Source of the DNA: Halocafeteria seosinensis
Lineage: Eukaryota; Sar; Bigyra; Bicosoecida
Reading direction: 5' to 3'
Assembly: GCA_001687465.1 (NCBI GenBank)
Contig: LVLI01000201.1
Location: 79,667-143,666, forward strand
Length of the DNA stretch: 64,000 nt
The notes beneath the pieces are model-generated. The model saw only the letters and a list, made by a program, of their open reading frames with translations. It did not search any database and was not told the origin of the DNA. Numbering within the stretch: position 1 is the first letter of the stretch; each line of letters opens with the position of its first letter. Shown here piece by piece: positions 1 through 12,146 of the stretch. The position numbers were made by a program, and so were the translations under genes.

Positions 1-330
1 GATGTCGGTGTCTTGCTGGTTCAAGTGTTGCAGTACACTCGCAGGGTTGGGCCTCATTGACTTCATACGCGTGAATCCGCTTCACTTAGAAAGAAAAAAT
101 GAAATACTTGAATTTCTCCTCTACATATCTTCTTCACCATACTCTTCCCTTCCTTTGGGTTCTTGGATTCCATCGTTGAAGTACCGCGCCACAAAGGAGC
201 CAGAAAAGTTTGCTCGGTTCCCTCCTGGAGGTGAGTCCAATCATTGGCTTTATATTGCTGATTAGGCTTCATATTCCTCCCTTTCGGCGTATTGTTAGAA
301 GCATAGCGAGGAAAGCGACAGAGTGTGGAA
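1..330. other. Upstream region of the isocitrate dehydrogenase gene
   Basis: No gene is supported here. Short open frames exist on both strands but lack family features and a consistent splice structure. A GTTGAAGT motif lies at 175-182, about 150 bp before the IDH start; similar motifs occur upstream of several other genes in the window and are treated as a weak candidate promoter element in the findings. Confidence 0.4.
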
Positions 331-1594
331 ATGGCAGCAATCACCTGTGGACGCCGCGTGGCGACTTCAGCAGCTTCACGACATTCCCGGGGTTATTTGG
401 CTTATACACGCAATGTTAGGTCATTTAGTACAGGACCCACTTTTACACCAAGGGAGCCATTCCGTGCAACATTGTTTCCGGGTGATGGGATTGGTCCGGA
501 AATATCAGAGGCTGTACAGAGGATTTTTGAGGTGGCCAAAGTCCCCATTGAATGGGACCATCAGATCATTTCGGGGCATGTAGTGAATAAAGATGGAGAT
601 CTCATTTCCGAAGAAGCGTTGAATTCCGTCCGTCAGAATGGAGTTGGCCTCAAGGGGCCCTTTGGGACGCCGATAGGAACGGGACATAGATCGCTCAACT
701 TGACCCTACGGAAAGCACTTAACTTGTATGCCAACGTACGTCCCTGTGTGAGTGTTAAGGGATATGAAACGAAATACAAGGACGTTGATGTGGTAACTAT
801 CCGTGAAAATACGGAAGGTGAATACAGTGGACTTGAACATGAAGTAAGTGATTTCAAACACAGCGATCTATTCAAACTAATGAATTGAATTGTGGTTATC
901 TGTCCAGGTTGTCAAAGGCGTGGTAGAAAATGTCAAAGTCATTACTCGCCATGCTTCCGAGAGGATTGCTCATTACGCTTTTGAGTATGCCCATCAACAT
1001 GGACGAAAAACTGTCTGTGCAGTACACAAAGCAACCATTATGTAAGTCTCCGATTACTTTCTCCATTCGAGAAGACTTTATGGTTTGAAATCATCTTTCC
1101 ATTGGCAATGCAGGAAAATCGTTGATGGGTTATTTTTGGAATGCTGTCGGGAGGCTGCCGCCAAATACCCGGATATCAAATATGAGGAGATGGTAATGGA
1201 TAAAGCGATGCTCACAATGGCTGCAAACCCTACCTATTTTGATGTTATGGTTATGCCAAACTTATACGGGGATATTGCCAGCGATCTTGCTGCTGGTCTT
1301 ATCGGTGGTTTGGGTCTTACACCCAGTGGCAATATCGGTGAAGATGCTTCAGTGTTCGAGGCTGTGCATGGCACTGCACCGGATATCCAAGGTCAAGACA
1401 AAGCTAACCCTACTGCGCTGTTACTTTCAGGATGCATGATGTTGCGTCATGTAGGCCATCCAGAGAAGGCTGACGCCATTCAAGATGCAGCTTTAGGGGT
1501 AATCGCAGATGGTCGTTGGCGTACCGGAGATCTTGGCGGCTCTGCGCGATGCTCTGAATTCACCCAAGCCGTTATTGATAGAATCAATATATAG
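331..1594 (+). CDS. Mitochondrial NAD-dependent isocitrate dehydrogenase subunit
   Basis: Three exons: 331-843, 908-1041 and 1114-1594, giving 375 aa; the two introns are 64 and 72 nt with GTAAGT donors and CAG acceptors. The first ~35 residues are rich in Arg, Ser and Ala and lack acidic residues, as in a mitochondrial presequence. The mature part carries GDGIGPEI (about residue 51), [15 protein letters not shown], the [10 protein letters not shown] segment and [17 protein letters not shown]. Near the C-terminus [17 protein letters not shown] is the nucleotide-site loop with the Asp/Ile pattern of NAD-linked rather than NADP-linked enzymes. By family it decarboxylates isocitrate to 2-oxoglutarate in the matrix as part of the TCA cycle. 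It reads as the catalytic (alpha-like, IDH3A/Idh2) type because the substrate Arg/Ser residues are intact. The ATG at 331 is preferred to in-frame GTG at 325. Confidence 0.93.
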
Positions 1595-2218
1595 TATCTG
1601 TAATTGTACCCAACATGATGTCAGGTTACTTACTCTGAAGACTGCGCTATGGGCACAATTACCATTCAACAAGAAAACATGTGTTGCTTTGACTACAACA
1701 AGGTGGATCCAAAACTGTTCATCTATGGTACCTAACTTGCACAAGTTAGCGCATCCTCAAGCCGCCCAACACAACGTTCTTAATTCGATATTTGGCATCT
1801 TATCACTTCCTCCATGAATTACCTCTCTCATGCCTTTACTTCCTATCGCCGCCGTCTAATCTAAGGGTAACGGATCCGGTCCTGTTTGTCAGGGATCTTC
1901 GACTGTGCCTAAGCTGTTCGGTGCAACGGAGCAACTGTAGCATGCTGCGCAAGTGGTTGCATTTAGTAATGCCCAATACGGCGTATGAAGGGAGGCGTAC
2001 CCTCGGCTAATGGGTACTTACTATAGTTAAAGTTGAAGACACAAGTGATTGTCCCACCACCAAACCCCCATGTGTGTGGTACCCAGTTTGAATTGTGCGG
2101 TTGGGTTTGTGAAGCCGCGGCGCCCAGACCTCAAGAACATGGTGGTGTTCTGAACCCCTTGTCCCCAAAGTGTTGATGGTGGTTCAAGATTGACCCGGCA
2201 CCAAAAAAAAAAAAAAAA
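1595..2218. other. Intergenic region before the first MscS gene
   Basis: About 620 bp between the isocitrate dehydrogenase stop and the first channel gene. No coding frame with family features is seen. A TTGAAG motif lies at 2032-2037, and the region ends in a homopolymer A tract directly abutting the ATG. Confidence 0.4.
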
Positions 2219-2219
2219 A
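2203..2219 (+). repeat. A17 tract running into the start codon
   Basis: An uninterrupted run of A from 2203 to 2219 ends with the A of the channel gene's ATG. It would be a 5' UTR poly(A) leader if transcription starts upstream, and its length is likely to vary by slippage. Confidence 0.7.
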
Positions 2220-5200
2220 TGTCCGACGGAACGACGGGCGTTGCTGACCATCCTCGCCCTCCTCCTCCTGGGGAAGGGGAGGAACAGAAAGCTGCTATGG
2301 AACGTCAAACTCCTCATCAACCGGAGGATGACGAGGAGGAAGTGGCGTTCGACCAACTTCCAGCGCAGGTTTCTCCGCCTATAATGGAGGAGCCAGGGAC
2401 GATTCAACCCAAGAAGACAGCACCACCGCCGTCGGTGTCCTTGCAGGACACCGGCGTGCCTAAAATTACGGACGAGAACCGACTTGCGCAACTGATGCTT
2501 CCCGGACAAAACGCTCAAGAGGGCGAAGAGGCCGTGTGGGGAGGCTCTTTAGGGTTAGGAGGGGGTGGGAACCCTCTCCAGTATGAGGAAGGTATATTTG
2601 CTGACCCGGCTGCATTTTTTCGGCGAGCGACGCGGAACCCCCGGAAAACGTGCCGCGAAACTTGCTGTGGCGAAGATGGATCGTGCGCGTTCGGCGTCCT
2701 TCGACAATTCCTTGTCGTGGTTTTAGCCGTTGCCTTGGGAATTGTGGGCCTCATTTTTAGCGAAGATGAAACGACACAAGATTGGGAGAGTGGAAGCATC
2801 GAAGTCCATATGATCCTACTCTACATTGCAGCTCTGATGTACGTTCTCCCACGTTTTTAGTAAGAGGCAACCACCAGGTACTGGTACTTTGTCTTGTTTG
2901 TATTACGCAGGGGTGCCTATGTTGTACTTTCTTGGGTCGAAAGCATATTCTTCTGGATCTTACATAGAGCTTGTCGCCCATGCGGTAAATACTCTCGCAC
3001 CTTTACGTTCTACGCGTCGAGTTTCGACGGGACGATGGGGAAAGTGCTCTGGATTGCTCTTGGTGTAAGTTTTGGCTGCTATGGATAGTGCCGCCGGTGT
3101 AGCATAACCCCTCGTCGTGTTCTCTGTTCTGACTTGGCAGTGGGCTGCATATCGACCCTTCTTCGACATAAGTCCTGATAGGAGATGGTTGGATAAGCTC
3201 TGGGCAACACTTTTGGCTCTAACTGTCGTAGACGGAGCAAGGATATTCGTACAACGATGGATTCTTTCCAATGTCTTAAAGTCTAACTATGAAGAAAAAG
3301 TTGATGAAGTAGGTACCAAGCAACTTTGGTGTAGCAAACGTACATTGGAAATCGATACTGCGTACAATCTTGCGATACGCAGCTTCTGAAGCGGATGCAC
3401 GTTGCAAAGTTGCTCATGACTCCCTTCCGGAAAGACGCCATTTATCACAGAGGTATGATATGTAATGCCACCGATGCCGGAATCTGGAATCAACCATCGG
3501 ACAACTATTTTGACCGCAGCCACCCATGAAGACTGGGCCGCCGAGATACCGGAAGATATGGAAACGACTGAAAGTCTACTTCTGCAGAAACAAGCGTCCC
3601 TAACGGAGAAGTTAAACTACATCCGGGCCACCGATTTCACTTTGCCTGATGCCCGTGGAGAGCCCGTAGCCATTAAACGGGGGAAGGACCTAAACCCTTT
3701 CATTGAGTCTGTTTTTCGGAGGCTGACAAAACTGCCACACGATGTTGTTAGAGAGGCTGGAAAAACTGCCAAAAGAGCAGCCATGCAAATGGAAGAAGGA
3801 AGTGCTGTTGCGACGACGTTCGTCTCGGCATCTGATGCGGTATATGTTGAAAAGCTAGACGACGCGAAAAAGGAAAAGGATCAAACCAGTGGAGACGCAA
3901 TAGTCGAATTTGAAACTGGGAAAAAATCGAAGCAGGAATGTTCAGATGAACGACGGTTCACTTCTAGTGGTTCGAGCTCTGCTCAAGAGAGTGTTGCAAA
4001 GTCGTCGAGTGAGGGAGGTCCGCTTCCCAAGACTGTTAGTGGTGCAAAATCCAAGCCTGGGGTGATTAATAATCTTTTTGGGAGGTATTCTATGTCTTCT
4101 GATGGCAGAAAAGCGCCAAACGCCGTAGAGAAGACCCCTAAAGGGACCATCACCCGAGCTCACCTGTTCCTTGTGCTGGGTAAGGTTATGACCCCAGGAG
4201 CGATCGCCCGTTTCGATTCTAACGGGGATGGGTCAGTAAAATATGATGAGTTTGCCTCCGAATTGCAGGATACATTGCGGTACGTAATCAATTAGTTTAA
4301 GTTGGCGCATTCTACGGGTTGACTGTATAGATATCCACAACATTGCAGGCGCTATAAGAGCTTGAGAGAGACGGAGAGCTGTCATCAGTCCGTCTCCAAG
4401 GCGATATATTACGTCGTCGGGGCAGCTTCTCTTTTGCTTTCTCTTATAATTGTCTTGCCAATTTGGGACGTAGCTCTGACCGAAGTATTTGTACCAATAG
4501 GTGAGTTTCTCCTGAAATCGCTGCTTTGCGGGCAAGTCCAGATGTTTATAGCAACAAATACTCGTACTGCAGGGACTCTTGTTATCGCGCTCTCCTTTGC
4601 CATCGGAGGAACTCTGCAAGACCTCTTGAGCTCTCTGATTTTCCTCACTGTGGTGCAGCCGTACGATGGTAAGTCGTCTCCGGAGTGGGCTTCCATTACA
4701 AGCCTTGTGATGTAGTCTAGGTTGTCGATATGGATGCAGTTGCTGAACGAGTGACATCCCCCGCACTTTTAAATGGGGAAACTCTTGTTGTGGACAGAAT
4801 CGATGTACTCACTACAACGTTTCGCCGATTGAATGGGAAGAAATTTATCGTCCCTAACTCCTTTATGGCTCGCCAGATCGTCGAAAATCACAAGAGATCT
4901 AAACCAGCTACATTTATTGTCAAGTTTAACATCTCCTATGATACGTCGGCTGAAAAGATCGATCGACTAAAGCAGCACATGGTCGAATATCTAAGAACCC
5001 ACAGTCGACAGTGGCGCCCAGAACTGGCGCTACTGACGGACTCTGCAAGCCCAGGCCCCGATAATATGCTGACGCTAAGCTTTTGGATCACTCATAATCT
5101 GGGTTGGCAGGACGGGCTAGATGTCTGGAGTTCGTATGGAGCGTTTGTCATGCACGCAGTTGAATGCCTCAAAGCCTTAAACATCTCCTATCAGCTGCCT

Positions 5201-5287
5201 GTCAACCCTGTTCGTCTCTTACATGATGGGCACCCGAACACTGCTGGGTTCGACAATGCTGAGTTGCAAAAACAGTCCGAGGAGTAG
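2219..5287 (+). CDS. EF-hand MscS-type mechanosensitive channel, copy 1
   Basis: Eight exons: 2219-2838, 2911-3064, 3141-3308, 3383-3452, 3520-4279, 4349-4500, 4573-4668, 4740-5287; 855 aa. The N-terminal ~150 residues are acidic and proline-rich and presumably cytosolic, with a GLGGGGNPLQY motif shared with copy 2. Hydrophobic segments follow, then a long hydrophilic insert ending in an EF-hand whose loop DSNGDGSVKYDE has every canonical calcium ligand. Next come a hydrophobic helix, a glycine/alanine-rich pore helix (ALSFAIGGTLQDLLSS) and the beta domain beginning near the exon 8 junction (VAERVTSPALLNGETL), the normal MscS order. An EF-hand inside an MscS protein is known from fungal Msy1/Msy2 and some algal channels. 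The inferred role is a calcium-modulated, tension-gated channel of the ER, contractile vacuole or plasma membrane in osmotic shock; the location is not visible. It is a tandem duplicate of the gene at 5863. Confidence 0.9.
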
Positions 5288-5862
5288 GGAGTCGATATTC
5301 ATGCTCTGATTGCCGGCATACTCACCCCTGTGCGTTTTTATAGTATGGTTCAGGACTCTGTTGGTAGATAAATCGCTGCATCTGTTGCAGCCGTCGTCTC
5401 CATGAGTTGGGTTTTGTCATTCTTCTTATTCACTAGTCAAAAGTTACTTCCGTAACGCTCGCGAAGCAGAGAGCGTGTTGCATGTAATAGAGCCAAAGAT
5501 TGCTCTCAACTTCGGCGCTTATCAATACACTGCCAACGAGGTAAAAATTCCTCTGGTTTTCTAATTCCAAGCATACTGGTTTTCTGTCTGCTGCTTACTG
5601 GCTTCTCACGCATGCGTACATCCGTTTGGATTGTTCTCAAAACATGCAAGAAAAGATTGGTCGGTTTCACTGAACACGTTTTCTCGGCCAGTTGATCACT
5701 CTATACGGCATGTATCGTATAGCTGTACTATATTTAAAGCGATCCTTTTGATTAACACGTGTCTGTTGGTGGTTGTGCATGCCAATCTAGCGCAAAAGGA
5801 ACGACACCTGCGACCTCCCCAGGTTACGGGACCCCGCTGTTTCATCGACGAAGGACGCTGAT
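5288..5862. other. Intergenic region between the two MscS copies
   Basis: About 575 bp separate the tandem channel genes. No gene, repeat or remnant of a third copy is recognised. Confidence 0.4.
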
Positions 5863-8800
5863 ATGGAGCCTTCTTCCACTCCAAGGACACCCGTATCCGA
5901 CGGTAATGTATCGTTTTCACCGTCGTCCGTGGTGGCGTCACCGACAACCGCGAGTGGAAGTAGTAATGAGACAAGAGGAATGGAATATCCCGCCCGCGGC
6001 GGTGTCGACTCGGGATTGCCCGTGTACCAGACTTCTGAGGCCGATATGATGCCTCCCCAGCAGCTTCCACCTCTCATGGAGCGCGATTCGCATCAATTTA
6101 TCGGCGCGCAAGTGCCGCTGCGAACGACAAAAAGTGTCCGCGTTATCGACGATAAACCACCTCCGGACACGACGCAGGAAGGGGCAGGAATCTGGGGAGG
6201 CGCGTTAGGATTAGGAGGTGGCGGTAATCCTCTACAGTACATGAAGACGTCACCGGGACGGCCTCGCTGGGATACAATCACGAGCACGCACTCGGGAGTG
6301 CTCACGCGAGCGGGTGCCGCGGGGACACTTTTTTCGAAAGAAGTTTGGTGCCGAGCGTGTAGGGTAAGTAAACCTTATTGGTCACAACACCAGAATGACT
6401 GCATATATACTTGCTCTATTCTGTGCGTCAGGGTGAAGAAGGGGGATTTTCGGAAACGTTCATTCGACACGTCTTGTTGCTCTCCATTGCTCTTATCTTG
6501 GGACTTGCTGGAGCTGGGATGAGGGGGAATGACACAGCGCAGGAGTTGCGCTCCGGTGACATGCTCGTGTACAACATTATTCTGTATTTTTCCTTTATAT
6601 GGTACGTCGTCAGCAATGTGTAACGTTTGACGAAGTGATGGAAGCATAATTTTTGACTCGAATTTGTCAGTGCGGCGTACACGGTAGCGGAATGGATTGA
6701 AGGGGCTTACTTTTGGCTCCTTCATAGAGTACTGACTCCTTGTGGGAAATTCACGAGAACCGTGACATTTTATGCTTCAAGTTTTGATGGGACTTTGAGC
6801 AAGGCCATATGGACGGCAGCATGCGTACGTAAATGTATTGAATATTCGCGGAGAAAGTCTAGCGTTGCACTGAACAACAAACATCTCCGCAGTGGTCGTT
6901 GTACGATCCCCTGTTCGATATATCTGTGCATAACAATTGGCTTGATAAACTCTGGGCCACTATCCTCACCCTAACTTTAGTGAATGGCTTTCGGATGCTC
7001 GTTCAACGCTGGATACTGTCCAATCTATTGCGTTCGACATACGAAGGCAAAGTGGATCAGGTTTGTGAGCGTTATTTTGCCTTATCAGATGTCAAATTAC
7101 AAGAGAGAAACTACAAATGCAGTTGTTAAAGAGAATGCATGTCCTTAAACTGCTATCACGTTTCATTAAGAAGGAACAATTGAACTACAGAGGTAAGCGC
7201 CATTGAACTGTGCCAGCATTCTCAAGTATGAACTTGTTTGGGGTTTGCTGTTCAGCCTCGGCTGTAGATTGGGCAAGTGACCCTGATGCGGATATGACGA
7301 CCGATGAAGGATACTTGCTGGAAAATAAAACTTCTTTAGCTGAAAAGTTGACCCATGTCAGAGCGGCAGATTTTAGGCTGCCTGACGCACACGGGAACGA
7401 AACGGTATTCAAACGCAGTCAAGACCTTACTCCATTTGTTGAAGCAACATTCAGGCGGTTAACTCGGATACCTGCTTCCGTCATCCGAGAGGCAAGCAAG
7501 ACGGCAAAGCGAGCGGCAATGCAAGTTTCGGAAGGATCGGCAACGGCTGGTACATTTGTTTCAGCGTCAGATGCAATATACTCGGAGGCAGTCGAAATAC
7601 CTGAAGAGAAGAAACAACCTCCAAGTGCACATAGTCCTGGGGAAACCGTGATTGATGTTTCGTACCCGGTTAGCACGTTTGATTCTTCCCATGAAATGGA
7701 ACAAAGTAAATCAACTTCGATGAGCGAGAAGAAGGACTCCGGTGCGGGTGAAAAAAAGGACGCCGCTACTGACGAAGCAAGTCACTCGTTGCCGATGCCT
7801 GAACGATCCAGAAACGAATCTCGTGTTCCGCAAAGACCCAAGACTTCGCATAGTGATCACGATTCGATTCCAGCTTCAAAATTTAGAGGGCTGAAAGGAA
7901 TATTTGGTAGATCGTCCATAGACGATGCGAAGAGAACATCCGAAGGGAAGCACAATCCACAAGGCGAACTTAAACGGCCTCACTTTTTTCTGCTTCTGGG
8001 AAAAGCTTTAACTCCGCAAGCGATTGCACAGTTTGACTCGAATGGTAATGGATGCGTTTGCTATGACGAGTTTTCTGCTGAGTACTTTGATACGTTGAGG
8101 TATGTCTGTGCCTTCATCGCAGTGCTGACGAAGTACAGTTCCTTATTATATCTACAAGTGGATGCAGAATGTATAAGAGCCTCCGTGAAAGTGAATCTAG
8201 TCATCAATCAGTGTCGAAAGCTATATACTACGTCGCAGTGGTGTTATCTTGTCTGCTGGCATTGATACTCGTCTTGCCGATCTGGGACATTTCTTTAACT
8301 GAAGTGTTCGTGCCAGTAGGTACGGTGGTAGATATGCGAGCTGAATAATATGTTCAACACTTCTGTGAATCCTACAGGAACACTACTAGTTGCCATTTCA
8401 TTTGCAATTAGTGGAACTTTACAAAACTTGCTTGCTTCGCTCATATTCCTAACTGTGGTGCAACCTTATGACGGTAAGGTTGATATTCCGTCTTGCTGGT
8501 GTATGGTCGATTCTCATCACTGTAGCCTTGCAGTTGGCGATCGTGTAACGTCGCCCTCACTGCTGAATGGCGAAACCCTATTCGTTGATAAAATAGATGT
8601 ACTGACATCTACCTTCCGCCGTCTTAATGGGAAAAAGTTCATCGTTTCCAACGCCTTGATGTCTACGTACATTGTTGAGAATCACAAGCGTTCTAAGCCT
8701 GCCACATTTATTGTCGTCCTCAACGTTTCATACGACACTTCCGCAGACCAACTAGCGCAATTGAAGAGCATTATGCTCGAATATTTGCGAGCCCACAGCC

Positions 8801-9114
8801 GTCAATGGAGACCAGAATTGGCTCTGTTGACAGATTCTGCCAGCCCTGGACCGGACTACATCTTAACTATTAGCATCTGGATTACTCACCATCTAGGTTG
8901 GCAAGACGGACTTGATATATGGAGTTCCCATAGCGCATTTGTCATGCACGCAGTCGAAGCTATGAAACGCCTAGGTATTTCGTACCGCTTACCAGTCAGA
9001 CCTGTTCAACTGATTGATGCTTCCGCAGACTCTAGTAGGTTTGACTATCTCCGCCGGCGGCCAGTTAGTCATAGACAGGAAACGGATCACGGAAACTTGA
9101 TAAAATCGATTTGA
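5863..9114 (+). CDS. EF-hand MscS-type mechanosensitive channel, copy 2
   Basis: Nine exons: 5863-6363, 6432-6601, 6671-6824, 6893-7060, 7123-7192, 7256-8099, 8168-8319, 8378-8473, 8534-9114; 911 aa. Seven intron positions and phases match copy 1 exactly. The extra intron (6364-6431) interrupts the region that is continuous in exon 1 of copy 1. The shared GLGGGGNPLQY motif, the transmembrane segments, the pore helix (AISFAISGTLQNLLAS) and the beta domain (VGDRVTSPSLLNGETL) are all present. The EF-hand loop is DSNGNGCVCYDE: positions 1, 3, 5 and 12 remain good ligands, with Asn in place of Asp at position 5 and two Cys inside the loop, so calcium affinity may differ from copy 1. The N-terminal ~165 residues and the pre-EF-hand linker are diverged and low in complexity. 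Its stop lies 21 bp from the stop of the opposing WD40 gene. Confidence 0.9.
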
Positions 9115-9135
9115 TGTGATTCCTTTATCTCTTGT

Positions 9136-10819
9136 CTAGCATTCCCGGAAAAAGTGGCGCTCAGAGTCAATCCCATATAGTCGTATATCCCCTTCGAAGG
9201 TTGATGCCAGTAGTTTTCCATAATCTTTTGATGCAGGTAGTAAGTCCATGGAGGAAAATCCTGCGGCGCCATTCTCGGTATAGGTAGAAATGCACTGCCC
9301 CTCAGTGCCACCTTGCCACAGACGGAGGGTGGAGTCCTTCGAGGCGGAGCAACTGTTTTAAAGAGCGCACATATAAAGCAATAAGTTCAGCAAAAAAATT
9401 CCTATGCCACTATGGATATGCTTACACTAAACTGGTATCGGGTTTTGAGAGGAACGAGCACGCTACTGTATCTTTCGTGTGGCCGTGGAACGAGCCCTGT
9501 TTGGTATACTTGTAGGATCTGCTCTTGTTCGTATCTCCATTGCCTTCATTCACGGGTCTTTCCGGAAACCGAATATCCCAAAGCTTCAATTCACATCCTC
9601 CGATATCAAAACCTTTACTCGACGTCACAATGTGAGTGCCATCGACGCTGATATCCATGTCTAGCTGTAGAGGACCCCGGTCGTTAGAGATCTAGAGCGA
9701 CACTACATCCATTTCGAAACTACTCACAGGAAAATACACATAGCCATCAAGAGTAAGAACCTCCTTGGGCCGGTGGACTCGACAATCCCATATTCGAACC
9801 TGCAGCGGAGTACACAGCCACTGCGTACTTTGGCAGTGGTATTCCCCCAAAACGACGCTTACATGTAAATCTTCAGCTCCTTGAGCAAATAGTACCGATT
9901 CACCTTCGTTCTCTTGGATGGATCCATTCCCCGAAGGAAACCACTGGAGACACGTTATTATGTTGCGTGGTTTATTCTTAAGCTCCGAAACGACTTTCTG
10001 TTGAGCAATATCCCAAATCTTCAAAGAGGTATCTCGCGAACCCGACACAGCCTTTTGACCGTGGTCTGTGATATCGGCTGCCGATACAGTCATCCCGTGT
10101 TCCCCGTGAAACAACTTTTCAAAAGAATAAGCTAATTCTTCTTGTTCTGAGACAGACACTTGGTTCGGCTGGTTCTCAACTGGGTCACACGCATCGTTTT
10201 GTTTCCACTTCCAAAAGCCCACAGTGGCGTCTCTCGAGGCTGTCGCAACAATATTGGCTGCAGATGATACCGCTATCTGCGACAATTGACGGTTCCATGT
10301 CCGGATCGCCACATCAACAAACTTGCACGATTCCGCCGCGTACCTTGTTGACTGATTTTTTCGACGCGGCGAAGTGTCCTAAAAGCCTTTTCGTTTCGAC
10401 GTCATGCATACTGACAGTCTGCCATGTGAGACCAAGAAATGAAAATTTCCTCCATATCGTGTTGTATATGCCCATCAGTAACTTACCCCTTCGGACCAGG
10501 AAGCGAACGCTGCCGGTGAATTCGTCTCCTCCTGCTCCTGTGGCATGGACGTGCATTTCAGGTGCGTCACGAAGGGAACATCTTCGGCATCGTACTCGTC
10601 ACGTCGTAATATATTACGATGTAATAAAGGCGAGGTAAATGAATTCGGCTCACCATAGGCCTCAGGAGCTCCCCGCGGCGGGGACGAATTGCGGTATAAG
10701 TTGTACGAGGAGCCCTTCTGTGAGCTACTTCCACCATCACCCGAAGTTAAAGAGTTTGTACTATCGTGCGAAGGCTCTTCGAACTCATTATGAACGGACT
10801 TGGAGCTGCATAAACCCAT
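9136..10819 (-). CDS. WD40-repeat protein, WDR31-like, probably N-myristoylated
   Basis: Reading from 10819 downwards, six exons: 10487-10819, 10344-10418, 9863-10321, 9728-9799, 9426-9664, 9136-9352; 464 aa. The N-terminus is MGLCSSK, a good myristoylation and palmitoylation consensus, followed by ~100 low-complexity residues. WD repeats follow with recognisable blades (VGFWKWK, SGSRDTSLKIWDI, VRIWDCR, ELKLWDIR, SASKDSTLRLWQGG). The family match is made from the short N-terminal extension plus repeat order; WDR31 proteins are linked to cilia and IFT. The intron at 9800-9862 is 63 nt, a multiple of three, and free of stops, so its retention would add 21 residues inside a blade. Intron 9353-9425 was placed so that the last blade reads through in frame. 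A GTTGAAGTTT motif sits just upstream of the ATG (10838-10847). Confidence 0.85.
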
Positions 10820-11073
10820 AATTCACTGCAATCGATGTTGAAGTTTGGGCATTTAAATCCAGATACCCATGAAATCCAAGTTTTATTCAATGCCGATGAA
10901 TGGATATACTACGGCGACGCTGTGCTGAAGATGGTGTATAAAGTTCGGGCATGACTTAACAATGTCATTCATCTGAGTGCACGGTGGAAGTGGGTTGACC
11001 TTCAGAACGCCCGGCTATAGAGGAGATGCAAACCGCCAGAAAAATGTTTAGCTATTTCTTGGAGAATTAACGT

Positions 11074-12017
11074 TGGTGATCAGACATTTTAGCTTCGTAT
11101 TTCCCAACATCGTCGGATTCATTTGGCAGAACGATTCGAAAAACACCGAGCCTCGTCCGTTCACACTACCTGAAGTCACACAACAAACGCAGTTCCCTTG
11201 CGTCCACTATGCTGCACAGCCACCACAAGCAATACTAAAAAACTACAAGGAGCCTGTTCCAAGCAACTTCGACGAACCATAAAACTTACCGGTCTCCCAG
11301 ACGACGTTTTCCCCGTATTCCCAACCAAACGACTCGTGAAGGCTTCCATCCGCACGAAAACACTGAAAGCTACCATGTGGCAGTTTCCCATGATTTGTGC
11401 AGACGCTACTACCATCCATAAGTTGCAAGGGAAGACCATTGAGTCTCCATTGTGTGCCATTGCTCGTTACATCCTTCAGCAACTTATCCACCGCAAGCGC
11501 GTACACCGCAGTAACAAGATTGCGAACGATTGACCAACTTTACATTCGCGATGCCATCAACAAACGCTACAATTGGAAGCCATCCAAACGACTTGCAGCC
11601 GCAATGCACTCTCTGGAGGAATCCAGCAAACAACTACTTTCCTCCTTCCTGAAACAAGACCCACCCAACATCATTGATCCAAACCCGATGATCGTTTTCG
11701 AAGCACCTTCAACAATCTAGGAAGTTTAGCGCCTTCTTCCCGCTAACATTGCAAAATCCGCGGGAATCGCTGGTGAACACAAACTGTAGCCAACGGAGCA
11801 GGGTCATACACAGTATGAAGGAGGGCGGCGTTGTTGGTCCCTGTTGCTCTGCTCCAGTACTTCAACCACTCAGTGTTCTCATGTACCCTCTACCAAGGTT
11901 CACTCGCAGGACGGCGTTTAATGACGCGTAAGCCCCTCCGTTCAGAGGGACTTCCTCACGCTCCTGCGGGAGGCTGATAGCTCTCGGACTTAAGAGTAAG
12001 CCCTCTAACATGTTGTG
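11074..12017. mobile_element. Degenerate transposable-element copy bounded by conserved ends
   Basis: The left end (11074-11105) and right end (11976-12017) recur directly joined at 12073-12146. Between them lies a decayed helicase-like frame. This fits a ~0.94 kb element fragment and its internal-deletion derivative. Terminal inverted repeats were not seen, so the class is uncertain; a Helitron is suggested only by the helicase scraps. Confidence 0.45.
11198..11533 (+). pseudogene. PIF1-like helicase fragment
   Basis: The encoded stretch contains ADATTIHKLQGKTI preceded by WQFPMICA, the shape of a late superfamily 1 helicase motif in PIF1 and Helitron helicases (QFP...A.TIHK.QG.T). No upstream Walker motifs and no downstream ALSR motif are found in frame, and the frame is short and closed, so this is a relic. 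It lies within the repeat-bounded segment 11074-12017. Confidence 0.5.
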
Positions 12018-12072
12018 TGCTATTCATGAGCATACACCCGCAACCGTATGTACTGATCCTTACGAACAAGCC

Positions 12073-12146
12073 TGGTGATCAGACATTTTAGCATCGTAGT
12101 TCCCGATAGCTCTCGGACTCAAGAGTAAACCCTCAAAGATGTTGTG
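12073..12146. repeat. Internal-deletion derivative of the 11074-12017 element
   Basis: Bases 12073-12104 match 11074-11105 at 30 of 32 positions, and bases 12105-12146 match 11976-12017 at 38 of 42 positions. The two end blocks are contiguous here but 870 bp apart in the first copy, which is the signature of an internal deletion. Confidence 0.65.

Noticed and set aside
2027-2518. 163-codon minus-strand frame over the start of MscS copy 1
   Set aside because: It is antisense to a strongly supported exon, runs through the A17 tract as poly-Phe, and has no family features.
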